The notes beneath the pieces were generated by a model. The model did no database searches, was not told the DNA's origin, and saw only the letters and a list, made by a program, of their open reading frames with translations. Both the position numbers and the translations under genes were made by a program. A stretch of 64,000 bases of DNA, taken from Streptomyces albireticuli. Its GTDB lineage: Bacteria; Actinomycetota; Actinomycetes; Streptomycetales; Streptomycetaceae. Below are positions 16,802 to 24,642 of this stretch, piece after piece. Each line of letters begins with the position of its first letter. Within the stretch, counting starts at the first letter, position 1. Location of the stretch: positions 124,001 through 188,000 of the forward strand of contig NZ_JAJQQS010000007.1 of assembly GCF_021228125.1 (NCBI RefSeq), in the 5' to 3' direction.

Positions 16802-17395
16802 ATGCCCAGCACTTCCAGCCTTCCCGACCCCCACGACGCCTCCGGCGCCGCCGCCCCGAACACCCCCATGGCGGCGAACCCCCTGACCCGCGCCGTCCTT
16901 GAGATCGACGAGTACGCCTCCACCCTCGGCTGGGACCAGCCGGCCCGGCTGTTCGCCCTCGTCGACACCGCCAAGCTGCGGGCCCAGGAGCCCGGCCTGG
17001 CCGCCCAGCTCGGCCTGGACGCCGACGCCACGGCCGGCTCGTACACCCCGATCGAGCAGGACGAGGTGCCCGCCGGCACGCCGCTGGACAAGTTCCTCGG
17101 CACGATCGCCTGGCCGGACGCGGTGACCGGGTGCGCCCTGACCGTGGAGCGCCTGATGCTGCCGCCGTCCGCCGAGGGCACCGTGCCCAACGGCCTGAAC
17201 GAGAAGCAGCTCGCCAAGTGGGTCGCCGCCCACCCGGACCGCCAGGAGGTCCGGATGACGGTGGCGGTGCTGCGCGACGGCGCCCGCGACTCCGCCGTGC
17301 GACTGCGGGAGAAGGACTCCCCGACCGAGGTGCTGACCGGCGCCGATCTGGTGCCGGGGCTGGCGGAGGCACTGTCCGCCACGTTCGCCGACTGA
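16802..17395 (+). CDS. PPA1309-family conserved actinobacterial protein
   Basis: This 198-residue soluble protein matches what I recall of the PPA1309 family, found next to UPF0182 and PDZ/Lon genes across actinobacteria; no biochemical role is known. Recognisable blocks are WDQPARLFALVDT (about residues 45-57), the IAWPDAVTGCALTVERLMLP core and the C-terminal TGADLVPGLAEALSATF. It has no signal peptide or membrane segment, and a Ser/Pro/Ala-rich N-terminus of about 25 residues. The ATG at 16802 is preferred over a TTG two codons upstream; neither has a strong ribosome-binding site. The start is therefore less certain than the reading frame. Confidence 0.8.
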   Translation: MPSTSSLPDPHDASGAAAPNTPMAANPLTRAVLEIDEYASTLGWDQPARLFALVDTAKLRAQEPGLAAQLGLDADATAGSYTPIEQDEVPAGTPLDKFLGTIAWPDAVTGCALTVERLMLPPSAEGTVPNGLNEKQLAKWVAAHPDRQEVRMTVAVLRDGARDSAVRLREKDSPTEVLTGADLVPGLAEALSATFAD

Positions 17396-17433
17396 GACCG
17401 GGCAGCCGGAAACCTACCGATTTATCCGCTAGA

Positions 17434-17474
17434 ACGCCGGGCGGGCTGGATCCTCCAGCCCGCCCGGCGTTTTT
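17434..17474. terminator. Strong bidirectional terminator
   Basis: ACGCCGGGCGGGCTGGA pairs with TCCAGCCCGCCCGGCGT (17 bp, 3-nt loop), followed by a run of T on the plus strand and preceded by TAGAA. It separates the convergent PPA1309-like and PDZ/Lon genes. Confidence 0.88.
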
Positions 17475-17490
17475 GGCGAAGACCGTGCGG

Positions 17491-18579
17491 TCAGCCCCTG
17501 GCGCACTGCGGCAGGCCCGCCGCGTCGCCCTTGCGGATCTTCTCCAGGGACTTCATCGCGTCGCCGATGGTGTCGACCTTGACCAGCGTCAGCCCCGACG
17601 GAACGTCCTTCGCCGCCGCGGCGCAGTTGGCCTTGGGCGTCAGGAAGTAGCGCGCGCCCTTGGAGCGCGCGCCTACCGTCTTCATCTCGATGCCGCCGAT
17701 CGGCCCGACCTTGCCGTTCTCGTCGATCGTGCCCGTACCGGCGACGAACTTGCCGCCCGTGAGGTCGTCCGGCGTGAGCTTGTCGACTATCCCGAGGGCG
17801 AACATCAGGCCCGCGCTCGGACCGCCGACGTCCGTCAGCTTGATGTCGATGGTGAACGGGAAGGTGTGGTCGGTGCCCGCCTGGATCCCGACGATCGCCC
17901 GCTTGTCGTCGGTCGCCTCGCCGGTGGTGAGGGTGACGGTCTGCTCGCCCTTCGGCTCCCGCTTCTCCTTCTCCGCCGCGGCCGCCTCCTTGGCGGGCAC
18001 GATCACGAACGACACCTTTTCGCCCGGCTTGTGCCCCGTGACGAGCTTGGCGACATCGCCGGGCTGCTTGATCTCCGTGCCGTCCACGGACTTGATCACG
18101 TCACCGGCGTGCAGCTTGCCCTCGGCCGGGCTGCCCTTGACGACGGACGCCACGACGACGCGGGTGCCCACCGGGATGTCCAGCTGCTTGAGCGCCGCGA
18201 CCTTGGCGCTCTCCTGGGACTGGCTGAACTCCTCAGCGGTCTCCTGGTTCAGCTGGTCCGGGGTCTTGTCGTCCGGATAGAGCGTGCTGTGCGGGACGAC
18301 GAGATTGTCGTGGCCCAGCCAGCCGGCGATCGCTTCGACCAGGTTCATCCGGTACTGGGAACCGGTGACGCGGACGGTCGTCATGTTGAGGTGACCGGAG
18401 GTCGGATACGTCTTGCGGCCGGAGATCTGGAGCACCGGCTCACCGCCGTGCTCACCCAGGGTGTTGTAGGTCGGCCCCGGCGACATCTCCGAATACGGCA
18501 CGGGGATCAGCACCCCGGCACAGATCAGCGCGATCAGTGTCAGGAGGGAGGCGAGCATCGTCGCGGTGCGGCGGGGCAT
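17491..18579 (-). CDS. Membrane-anchored PDZ domain - Lon-type S16 protease (YlbL/Rv3194c-like)
   Basis: This 362-residue protein has an N-terminal membrane anchor (about residues 7-27) and an extracytoplasmic region with SPGPTYNTLG. A PDZ domain follows (about residues 145-200, GSPAEGKLHAGDVIKSVDG), then a C-terminal Lon-like serine protease domain with the catalytic serine in GGPSAGLMF and the lysine in EMKTVGARSKGA. The serine-lysine dyad is intact, so it should be active outside the membrane. B. subtilis YlbL shares this architecture. No substrate is known to me. Its conserved neighbourhood with UPF0182 suggests a shared envelope role, which is an inference. Confidence 0.92.
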   Translation of the reverse strand: MPRRTATMLASLLTLIALICAGVLIPVPYSEMSPGPTYNTLGEHGGEPVLQISGRKTYPTSGHLNMTTVRVTGSQYRMNLVEAIAGWLGHDNLVVPHSTLYPDDKTPDQLNQETAEEFSQSQESAKVAALKQLDIPVGTRVVVASVVKGSPAEGKLHAGDVIKSVDGTEIKQPGDVAKLVTGHKPGEKVSFVIVPAKEAAAAEKEKREPKGEQTVTLTTGEATDDKRAIVGIQAGTDHTFPFTIDIKLTDVGGPSAGLMFALGIVDKLTPDDLTGGKFVAGTGTIDENGKVGPIGGIEMKTVGARSKGARYFLTPKANCAAAAKDVPSGLTLVKVDTIGDAMKSLEKIRKGDAAGLPQCARG

Positions 18580-18700
18580 GGAACGACAGTACGGGACCGG
18601 TCGGGCGGTCCACCCGCGGGGCGGTCCGTCCGGGGAAGCGGGGGGCGCGCGGCCTCACGCGGGGCGCTCGGGACGGGCCCGGCGCCGTTCCGGACGGCGC

Positions 18701-18880
18701 TCAGGAGACTCCGCTGCCGGTGTCCGAGCGCTCCATCGCCTCCCGGAAGCGCGCGTAGCCGGCGAGCTCCGAGACGTCCCCGGTTCTCCGGTTGCGGGAC
18801 GCGTACGCAGCCCAGGTGCCCCACAGCGCCGCGACGACAGCCGCGGCGACCGGGATCAGCAACCACACGAGCGCTGTCAT
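18701..18880 (-). CDS. Small single-span membrane protein
   Basis: This 59-residue protein begins MTALVWLLIPVAAAVVAALW, a single transmembrane helix followed by a cytoplasmic tail (RNRRTGDVSELAGYARFREAMERS). GGAGGG ends 4 nt before the ATG, which is strong support for translation, and third-position GC matches its neighbours. It sits upstream of the PDZ/Lon gene on the same strand with a 121-bp gap. No family with a known role is recognised. Confidence 0.75.
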   Translation of the reverse strand: MTALVWLLIPVAAAVVAALWGTWAAYASRNRRTGDVSELAGYARFREAMERSDTGSGVS

Positions 18881-19020
18881 GCCACCCTCCCGACCCTCGC
18901 GCCACCATGACTGACTGATGAGCAGATTAATCTTCCGCCCCCTCAACGCTCACGTCAGGGGGCCGGTTACGCAAGCGGAACGCACCCGTCAGGGGTGGGG
19001 GTGGCTCAGGACGATCCAAA

Positions 19021-19040
19021 GGGGGCCGAATCAGGCCCCC
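19021..19040. terminator. Short GC hairpin at the edge of the repeat block
   Basis: GGGGGCC-GAATCA-GGCCCCC forms a 7-bp stem at the left border of the tandem repeats, downstream of moaE on the minus strand. It lacks a clear T run, so termination is only possible. The rest of 18881-19020 shows no gene. Confidence 0.4.
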
Positions 19041-19227
19041 ACCCTCCCCCGGCTAACGCTGGGAGGTACCCCCGATGTCCCGCTCGAGGGCGCTACGCGC
19101 CCACCCTCCCCCAGCTAACGCTGGGAGGTACCCCCAATTTCGCCGCTCGAGGGCGCTACGCGCCCACCCGCCCCCAGCTACCGCTGGGAGGTACCCCCGA
19201 TGTCCTGTCCGAGGGCGCTACGCGCCC
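19041..19227. repeat. Three tandem copies of a 62-63 bp two-hairpin unit
   Basis: Units run at 19041-19102, 19103-19165 and 19166-19227. Each contains a small hairpin CCAGC-TAA-CGCTGG (CCGGC in copy 1, TAC loop in copy 3), the block GGAGGTACCCCC, and a second hairpin GGGCGC-TAC-GCGCCC. The last copy overlaps the end of moaE: the moaE stop lies inside the second hairpin. Similar CCCCCAGC...GCTGGGAGGTxCCCCC sequences are familiar, from memory, as dispersed repeats in Streptomyces genomes. A role in 3' end formation or RNA stability is possible. Confidence 0.85.
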
Positions 19228-19685
19228 ACCCACTCTTCTGTCCCGTCCGAGAACCTCTGGTGCTTCCAGATCGGCACCTCGTTCTTGAGGTCGTCGATCA
19301 GCCGGCGGCAGGCGTCGAACGCCTCCGCGCGGTGCGGGCAGGAGACGGCCACCACCACGGCCAGGTCACCGACGGCCAGGTCGCCGACCCGGTGGACCGC
19401 GGCCAGCGCGCGTACCGGGAAGTCCGCCGCGACCTTCTCCGCGACCCGGCGCAGCTCCGCCTCGGCGGAGGGGTGCGCGGAATAGCCGAGCCCGTCGACG
19501 TCCGCGCCACCGTCGTGGTCACGGACCGTGCCCACGAAGAGGGCCGTGCCACCCGCCGAGGACTCGCCGACCGCCGCGAGGACCTCGTCCACGGACAGGG
19601 GGGTGTCACGGATCGCGAGAAGGCGGACGGGGTCCGTGGCGGCGAGCTCGCCGGGGTGGTCATGTGTGCGGGCCATGCGGTCCAT
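19218..19685 (-). CDS. moaE: Molybdopterin synthase catalytic subunit MoaE
   Basis: This 155-residue MoaE protein transfers sulfur from thiocarboxylated MoaD to cyclic pyranopterin monophosphate, making molybdopterin. Diagnostic segments are GGTALFVGTVRDHDGG, the AVHRVGDLAVGDLAVVVAVSCPHRAEAF block, and the C-terminal VPIWKHQRFSDGTEEWVG, which carries the catalytic lysine. The start codon is one of two close ATGs (19685 or 19676). No moaD is adjacent. MoeZ (54354-55532), which can recharge MoaD, and a molybdate importer (47.9-51.1 kb) lie in the same window. The stop codon falls inside a tandem repeat unit. Confidence 0.93.
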   Translation of the reverse strand: MDRMARTHDHPGELAATDPVRLLAIRDTPLSVDEVLAAVGESSAGGTALFVGTVRDHDGGADVDGLGYSAHPSAEAELRRVAEKVAADFPVRALAAVHRVGDLAVGDLAVVVAVSCPHRAEAFDACRRLIDDLKNEVPIWKHQRFSDGTEEWVGA

Positions 19686-19781
19686 CGTGCCGCACCCGCG
19701 GGGCGGCGGACCACGGGCGGGCGGTCTTCTGTGCGACCACTCGCGCGTGCGACCCCCGAGGGGGCCGCGCACCCGGCACCG

Positions 19782-20906
19782 TCAGAGCCTGCGGCGCGCC
19801 TTACGGGCGCGGCGGACCACGGCGGCGGCGCCGAGCAGTGCCACGGTCGCCCCCGCGGCGCCCGCGGCGGTGGCGTCCTTGCGCCCGAGGCGGCGGCCCG
19901 CGACCGTGTGCCGGCCGGCGACCTCCGCCAGCAGCTCCGCGAGGACCTCCTCGTTGGTCCAGCGGGGCCGCCAGCCAGCGGCGTGCAGCCTGCTGCCGCT
20001 GACCACCCAGGGGTGCATCGTGTATTCCAGGTCGCCCGCGGGCGAGGGGGTCAGGCCCAGGCGGTGCAGCCGGGAGGCGGCGCCGAGCGCGACGGCCGAG
20101 GGCAGCTCCATGCGCCGGATGCCGGTGAGCTCCTCGACCTCCTCCTGCTCCAGCCAGCCGTCGCAGCCGACCGCGAGCTCCCCCTCCGCCTTCTCCAGGG
20201 CGGCGAACTCCAGAGCGCTCACCAGATCGTCCACGTGGCAGAACTGCCAGGTGGGCCGGGATCCGGCGACGACCAGGAGACGCGGTGACTCGAAGTAACG
20301 GGTCAGTGCCGTGTCGGTGCCGCCGACGAGGACGGCCGGGCGCAGCACCGTGACGTTCAGGCCGGGGTGCGCGCGGGGCGCACGCCTGGCGAGCCGCTCT
20401 ATCTCGAGCAGGTCTCCCACTCCGGTCGCCTCGGCGGTGGCGCGGAGCTCGGCGTCCTCGGCGAGGGGCACGTCGTTGTCGGGGAGGGCGCCGTAGACCA
20501 TGGCGGAGGTGCAGAGCACCACCCGGTGCACCCCGGCGGCCGCGGCGGCCGTGAGCACGGTCTGGGTGCCCCGGACGTTGTAGGCGGTGCGGGCGGCGGG
20601 GTCGGTCTCCAGGTCCAGGTCGAGGGCGAGGTGCACCACGACGTCGGCGCCGCGCAGCTTCTCGGCGATGGCGGGGTCGCGCACGTCCAGGACGTGCCAC
20701 TGCGCCTCGGGCACGTCGCCGCGGCGCTCGTCGATGGCGACGACCCGCCTGACCTCCTCGGAGGCGGCGAGGCGCCGCGTGAGCAGCGCGCCGACGCCGC
20801 GGGCGGCGCCGGTGACCGCGACGACGGGTCGCCGGGCATGCGGGCGCGTGGTGTCTCGCGCGGAACCGTTTCGCGCTGCGCGAACTTCTCGGTCGGGGGA
20901 ACTCAC
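19782..20906 (-). CDS. NAD-dependent epimerase/dehydratase family protein (extended SDR)
   Basis: This 374-residue extended short-chain dehydrogenase-type protein has a Rossmann motif VAVTGAARGVGALLTRRL near residue 30, followed by DVRDPA, VVVHLAL and the SAMVYGALPDNDVPL segment. The usual YxxxK catalytic pair is not obvious after SAMVYG, so catalysis is uncertain. The C-terminus has a short hydrophobic stretch (AAGATVALLGAAAVV) followed by Arg/Lys, which may anchor it to the membrane. The GTG start is chosen because GGAG lies 8 nt upstream and the next gene is divergent. Substrate unknown. Confidence 0.82.
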   Translation of the reverse strand: MSSPDREVRAARNGSARDTTRPHARRPVVAVTGAARGVGALLTRRLAASEEVRRVVAIDERRGDVPEAQWHVLDVRDPAIAEKLRGADVVVHLALDLDLETDPAARTAYNVRGTQTVLTAAAAAGVHRVVLCTSAMVYGALPDNDVPLAEDAELRATAEATGVGDLLEIERLARRAPRAHPGLNVTVLRPAVLVGGTDTALTRYFESPRLLVVAGSRPTWQFCHVDDLVSALEFAALEKAEGELAVGCDGWLEQEEVEELTGIRRMELPSAVALGAASRLHRLGLTPSPAGDLEYTMHPWVVSGSRLHAAGWRPRWTNEEVLAELLAEVAGRHTVAGRRLGRKDATAAGAAGATVALLGAAAVVRRARKARRRL

Positions 20907-21100
20907 CGGGCGTCTCCAGCGGTTGTCTTCAGTACGTACGTGAGATGACGCGTACGGACCAGGTGACGTCCATCCTGCCGCAGGCCCCGGGTCGGCGAAG
21001 CACCAAGCCCGGATACCGGCGAGGTGTCTACGCTGGGTGGTGTTGTCGGGCATTCGCCGCCGGTCCTGAAAGCCGGCGGCCCTACGAGCCGAGGAAACCC

Positions 21101-22558
21101 GTGAGTGACACCCCATTCGGATTCGGTCTTCCGCCGGAGGAGCCGGAGAACGGCGGCGACGGCAAGAAGACCCCCGGTGGCCAGGGCGGCCAGGGACCCG
21201 CGAATCCGTTCGGGTTCGGCGGGCCCGGCGGCGGGGACAACCCCTTCGCCGCGATGTTCGGGTCCTCGATGAACCCGGGCGACCTGGGCGCCGCCTTCCA
21301 GCAGCTGGGCCAGATGCTCTCCTACGAGGGCGGCCCGGTGAACTGGGACATGGCCAAGGACATCGCGCGCCAGACCGTCGCGCAGGGCACCGCCGACGGC
21401 ACCAAGGACGCCAGCGTCACCGCCGGTGAGCGGTCCGCGGTCGAGGAGGCCGTCCGCCTGGCCGATCTCTGGCTGGACGGCGTGACGTCGCTGCCGTCGG
21501 GCTCGGGCACCGCCGTGGCCTGGAGCCGCGCCGAGTGGGTCGAGGCGACCCTCCCGGTGTGGAAGGACCTGGTGGACCCGGTCGCCGAGCGCGTCGGCGC
21601 GGCCATGGGCGATGTGCTGCCCGAGGAGATGCAGGCCATGGCGGGCCCGCTGATCGGCATGATGCGGTCCATGGGCGGCGCCATGTTCGGCACCCAGATC
21701 GGCCAGGCCGTCGGCGTTCTGGCGGGCGAGGTCGTGGGCTCCACGGACATCGGCCTGCCGCTCGGTCCGGCCGGCAAGGCCGCGCTGCTGCCGGTGAACA
21801 TCGCGGCCCTCGGCTCGGGCCTCGGCGTCCCGCAGGACGAGGTCCGGCTGTACCTGGCCCTGCGCGAGGCCGCCCACCAGCGGCTCTTCGCCCATGTGCC
21901 GTGGCTGCGCTCGCACCTCTTCGGTGCCGTCGAGGGCTACGCCCGGGGCATCAAGGTCGACACCTCCAAGCTGGAGGACGTCGTCGGCCAGCTGGACCCG
22001 ACGCACCCGGAGCAGCTCCAGGAGGCTCTCCAGCAGGGCATGTTCCAGCCGGAGGACACCCCGGCGCAGAAGGCCGCCCTGGCCCGCCTGGAGACCGCCC
22101 TGGCGCTCGTCGAGGGCTGGGTGGACGCGGTCGTGCACGCCGCCGCGGCCCCGCACCTGCCGTCGGCCGACGCGCTGCGCGAGACGCTGCGCCGCCGCCG
22201 CGCCTCGGGCGGCCCGGCGGAGCAGACCTTCGCCACCCTGATCGGCCTGGAGCTGCGCCCGCGCCGCCTGCGGGACGCCTCCCGGCTGTGGGCGTCGCTG
22301 ACGGACGCGCGCGGCCTGGAGGGCCGGGACGCCCTCTGGGAGCACCCGGACATGCTGCCGACCGCCGGTGACCTCGACGACCCGGACGGCTTCGTCCACC
22401 GCGAGCACCTGGACTTCTCCGAGATCGACAAGATGCTCGGCGAGGCGGCGAGCGGCGGAGCGGCCAAGCCGGACCTGTCGAAGGACACCGGTAAGGACGC
22501 CGGTGAGGACACCGGTCCGGCGACCGGTGACGACAAGGACGGCGACGACAAGAAGTGA
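21101..22558 (+). CDS. DUF2342 zinc-metalloprotease-like protein (putative hydrolase)
   Basis: This 485-residue protein belongs to the actinobacterial DUF2342 family, annotated as zinc-dependent metalloprotease or F420-associated hydrolase; no activity is established to my knowledge. The family core is seen in GPLIGMMRSMGGAMFGTQIGQ near residue 185 and in LREAAHQRLFAHVPWLRSHL near residue 255. The latter contains the putative E-x-x-H metal site. The N-terminus is Gly/Pro-rich with repeated NPFGFG/NPFAAMFG motifs, and the C-terminal tail is Asp/Lys/Gly-rich. GAGGAAA precedes the GTG. The stop overlaps the following Nudix gene (GTGA), so the two are coupled. Rv3195 is the syntenic mycobacterial relative. 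Confidence 0.85.
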   Translation: MSDTPFGFGLPPEEPENGGDGKKTPGGQGGQGPANPFGFGGPGGGDNPFAAMFGSSMNPGDLGAAFQQLGQMLSYEGGPVNWDMAKDIARQTVAQGTADGTKDASVTAGERSAVEEAVRLADLWLDGVTSLPSGSGTAVAWSRAEWVEATLPVWKDLVDPVAERVGAAMGDVLPEEMQAMAGPLIGMMRSMGGAMFGTQIGQAVGVLAGEVVGSTDIGLPLGPAGKAALLPVNIAALGSGLGVPQDEVRLYLALREAAHQRLFAHVPWLRSHLFGAVEGYARGIKVDTSKLEDVVGQLDPTHPEQLQEALQQGMFQPEDTPAQKAALARLETALALVEGWVDAVVHAAAAPHLPSADALRETLRRRRASGGPAEQTFATLIGLELRPRRLRDASRLWASLTDARGLEGRDALWEHPDMLPTAGDLDDPDGFVHREHLDFSEIDKMLGEAASGGAAKPDLSKDTGKDAGEDTGPATGDDKDGDDKK

Positions 22559-23076
22559 GCCTGCACGACGACGCGGTCCGGGTGCTGAGCGCGTACCCGG
22601 ACCAGGAGGAGCTGCGCGGGCTCTATCTGGAGCACCTGGCGGCCCACCCTGACGGCATGGGGAAGCCCTGCACGGCCGGACACGTCACGGCGAGCGCGCT
22701 GGTGATCGATCCGGCGCGCGGGCAGGTGCTGCTCACGCTCCACCGCAAGCTGCGGATGTGGCTGCAGATGGGCGGCCACTGCGAGGCCGGTGACGCCACG
22801 GTGGAGGCCGCGGCCCTGCGGGAGGCGACGGAGGAGTCCGGCATCGCCGGCCTGACGCTGCTGCCGGGCGGCCCGGTGCGCCTGGACCGGCATCCGATCC
22901 CCTCGCCCTGCAACTGGCACCTGGACGTGCAGTACGCCGCGCTGGTGCCGGAGGGCGCCTCGGAGGCCATCAGCGACGAGTCGCTGGAGCTGCGCTGGTT
23001 CGCGTACGACGAGGTGGGCGAGGTCGCGGACGACTCCGTGGTCCAGCTGGTGAAGCGGACGCTGGCGCGCCTGTAG
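22555..23076 (+). CDS. Nudix hydrolase
   Basis: This 173-residue Nudix protein has the box GGHCEAGDATVEAAALREATEESG near residues 74-97. The REATEESG half is canonical. The upstream half has GD in place of the usual GE, with one extra residue of spacing, as in several actinobacterial Nudix proteins. Such enzymes cleave nucleoside diphosphates linked to another group; the substrate here cannot be assigned. The GTG start overlaps the stop of the DUF2342 gene by 4 bp, so translation is coupled. It is followed by a perfect terminator hairpin. Confidence 0.88.
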   Translation: MSLHDDAVRVLSAYPDQEELRGLYLEHLAAHPDGMGKPCTAGHVTASALVIDPARGQVLLTLHRKLRMWLQMGGHCEAGDATVEAAALREATEESGIAGLTLLPGGPVRLDRHPIPSPCNWHLDVQYAALVPEGASEAISDESLELRWFAYDEVGEVADDSVVQLVKRTLARL

Positions 23077-23098
23077 GGGCCCGCGCCCACAGGCAGCG

Positions 23099-23133
23099 GT
23101 AAGGGGCGGTCACCATGGGTGACCGCCCCTTAC
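23099..23133. terminator. Perfect terminator hairpin between convergent genes
   Basis: GTAAGGGGCGGTCACC and GGTGACCGCCCCTTAC form a 16-bp perfect stem with a 3-nt loop, between the Nudix gene and the convergent AIM24 gene. It is probably bidirectional. Confidence 0.88.
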
Positions 23134-23165
23134 GCATGTCCTGGACGCGGCCTCGGGGCCGGGTG

Positions 23166-23924
23166 TCAGTTGGACCAGATGTTGCCCTGGTTGCGGCCGT
23201 GGGCGCCCTGCTGGCCGACGCCGTACTGGGCCATGAGCCCCTGGCCGATCTGCGCGCCCTGGGGCGGCAGCAGCTCGCTGGGCTGGACGAGCGCGTGGCC
23301 GTGGCCGGCGAAGCTCAGCTCCCAGCCCTCGCCCGTGCTGCCGCGCCGCCGCCACACGCCGGACGAGGACGTCTGCGCCTGCATGTTGACGCGCAGCGAC
23401 GTCGACCAGGCGATGACGGCGTCCGCGTCGGCGCTGACGACCTTGTCCGGGGTGACCTGGAGCATCAGCGGCTGGCCGGAGGTCATCAGGGCGACCTTGC
23501 CCTGTCCGGTGATGTTGAGCTGGTGGGAGCCGGTGCCGGAGATCCCCTCGTGGCTGTCGACGGCGATGGTCTCCCAGTGCAGGGTGGAGTCCAGCGCGAG
23601 GACGTAGGCGCCGTCGACGGTCAGCCCGTCCCGGTCGACGTCGAGCACGTGGACGTACTGCGCGAGGTTGGCGAAGTAGACCGTCCCCTGCCCCGAGCAG
23701 CGCATCAGGTCCAGGCCCTCGCCGGTGCGGGAGCGGGAGTCGCGCTGGCCGCGCGTCTGGTACTCGCCGTCGAACTCGATCAGGCCCTGGTAGGCGACCA
23801 TCGAGCCCTTACGGGCGAGGACGTCGTCGTGGCCGGTGAGCGAGACCCGCAGCAACTGCGGGTTCTGGAGGGCGTAGCGGTCCTGGGTCTGGGCCTCGGT
23901 GAAGCCGAAAAGCGGGCTCTGCAT
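23166..23924 (-). CDS. AIM24-family protein, third of the trio
   Basis: This 252-residue protein consists of one AIM24 (TIGR00266-like) beta-rich domain: VLARKGSMVAYQGLIEFDGEY, then GEGLDLMRCSGQGTVYFAN and LTVDGAYVLALDSTLHW. The C-terminal GEGWELSFAGHGHALVQPSEL is followed by a Gln/Gly-rich tail (QGAQIGQGLMAQYGVGQQG). The family is named after a yeast mitochondrial protein; bacterial members have no established role to my knowledge. No signal peptide. It lies 17 bp after the second AIM24 gene and is the last gene of a minus-strand operon. Confidence 0.88.
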   Translation of the reverse strand: MQSPLFGFTEAQTQDRYALQNPQLLRVSLTGHDDVLARKGSMVAYQGLIEFDGEYQTRGQRDSRSRTGEGLDLMRCSGQGTVYFANLAQYVHVLDVDRDGLTVDGAYVLALDSTLHWETIAVDSHEGISGTGSHQLNITGQGKVALMTSGQPLMLQVTPDKVVSADADAVIAWSTSLRVNMQAQTSSSGVWRRRGSTGEGWELSFAGHGHALVQPSELLPPQGAQIGQGLMAQYGVGQQGAHGRNQGNIWSN

Positions 23925-23941
23925 GGTGTCTTCGCTTCCCC

Positions 23942-24631
23942 TCAGCCCCGCGCCCGGAGCCGGTCTGTGCTGTCCTCGCTGGGCTGTACGACCACGAATC
24001 CCTCGCCGGAGAAGCCCAGTTGGTAGGCCTCGCCGCTGCCCCGGCCGATGAGCGAGGACGCCTTGAAGCTGCGCTTGCCCTTCATCCGGAGGTTGCCGGA
24101 CCAGGCGACGAGCGCGTCGGGGTCGACGTAGGTCTCGTCCTCGCCGCGCCCGCAGTCCACGACGATCGGGGTGCCGCGGGAGGTCAGAGCCACCCATCCG
24201 GTGCCGCTGATACCGACGTTGAACAGGCCCTGCCCGGCGAACTTCGCCATGCCCTTGACGCGTTCCACGCCCCACTGGAGGTGGGAGTCGAAGGCGAGGA
24301 TGTTGGTGCCGTTGACGGAGAGGGAGTCGCCGTTGAGCTGGAGGCAGACGACGTCGGCGCCGTAGTCCGCGAGGTAGAGCAGGCCGTCGCCGTGGCAGCG
24401 CATCAGCGGCAGGCCCTCGCCGGTGATCCACTGGGAGGCCATCTGCCGTACGGCAGGCGGGTTGGGGTCGTACTGGACGTAGCCCTCGTAGGCGACCATC
24501 GAGCCGCTGCGCGCGAAGACGTCGTGGCCCGTCTGGAGTGCCACCTTCAGCATGCTGCTGCCGTGGTTCTCCATGCGGGCGGTTACCGGGGTCGGGGCGT
24601 AGCCCTGGATCGGAGTCTGGTTCATGGTCAT
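23942..24631 (-). CDS. AIM24-family protein, second of the trio
   Basis: This 229-residue single AIM24 domain has VFARSGSMVAYEGYVQYDPN, GEGLPLMRCHGDGLLYLAD, LSVNGTNILAFDSHLQWGVERVKG, and the C-terminal GEAYQLGFSGEGFVVVQPSE. It parallels the third gene residue for residue at the motif positions, which indicates tandem duplication followed by divergence. Start at MTMNQTP or two codons later at MNQTP. It lies 11 bp downstream of the TerD-AIM24 fusion gene. Function unknown; three different paralogues co-expressed suggests a hetero-oligomer, which is an inference. Confidence 0.88.
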   Translation of the reverse strand: MTMNQTPIQGYAPTPVTARMENHGSSMLKVALQTGHDVFARSGSMVAYEGYVQYDPNPPAVRQMASQWITGEGLPLMRCHGDGLLYLADYGADVVCLQLNGDSLSVNGTNILAFDSHLQWGVERVKGMAKFAGQGLFNVGISGTGWVALTSRGTPIVVDCGRGEDETYVDPDALVAWSGNLRMKGKRSFKASSLIGRGSGEAYQLGFSGEGFVVVQPSEDSTDRLRARG

Positions 24632-24642
24632 TGCGGGCTCCC

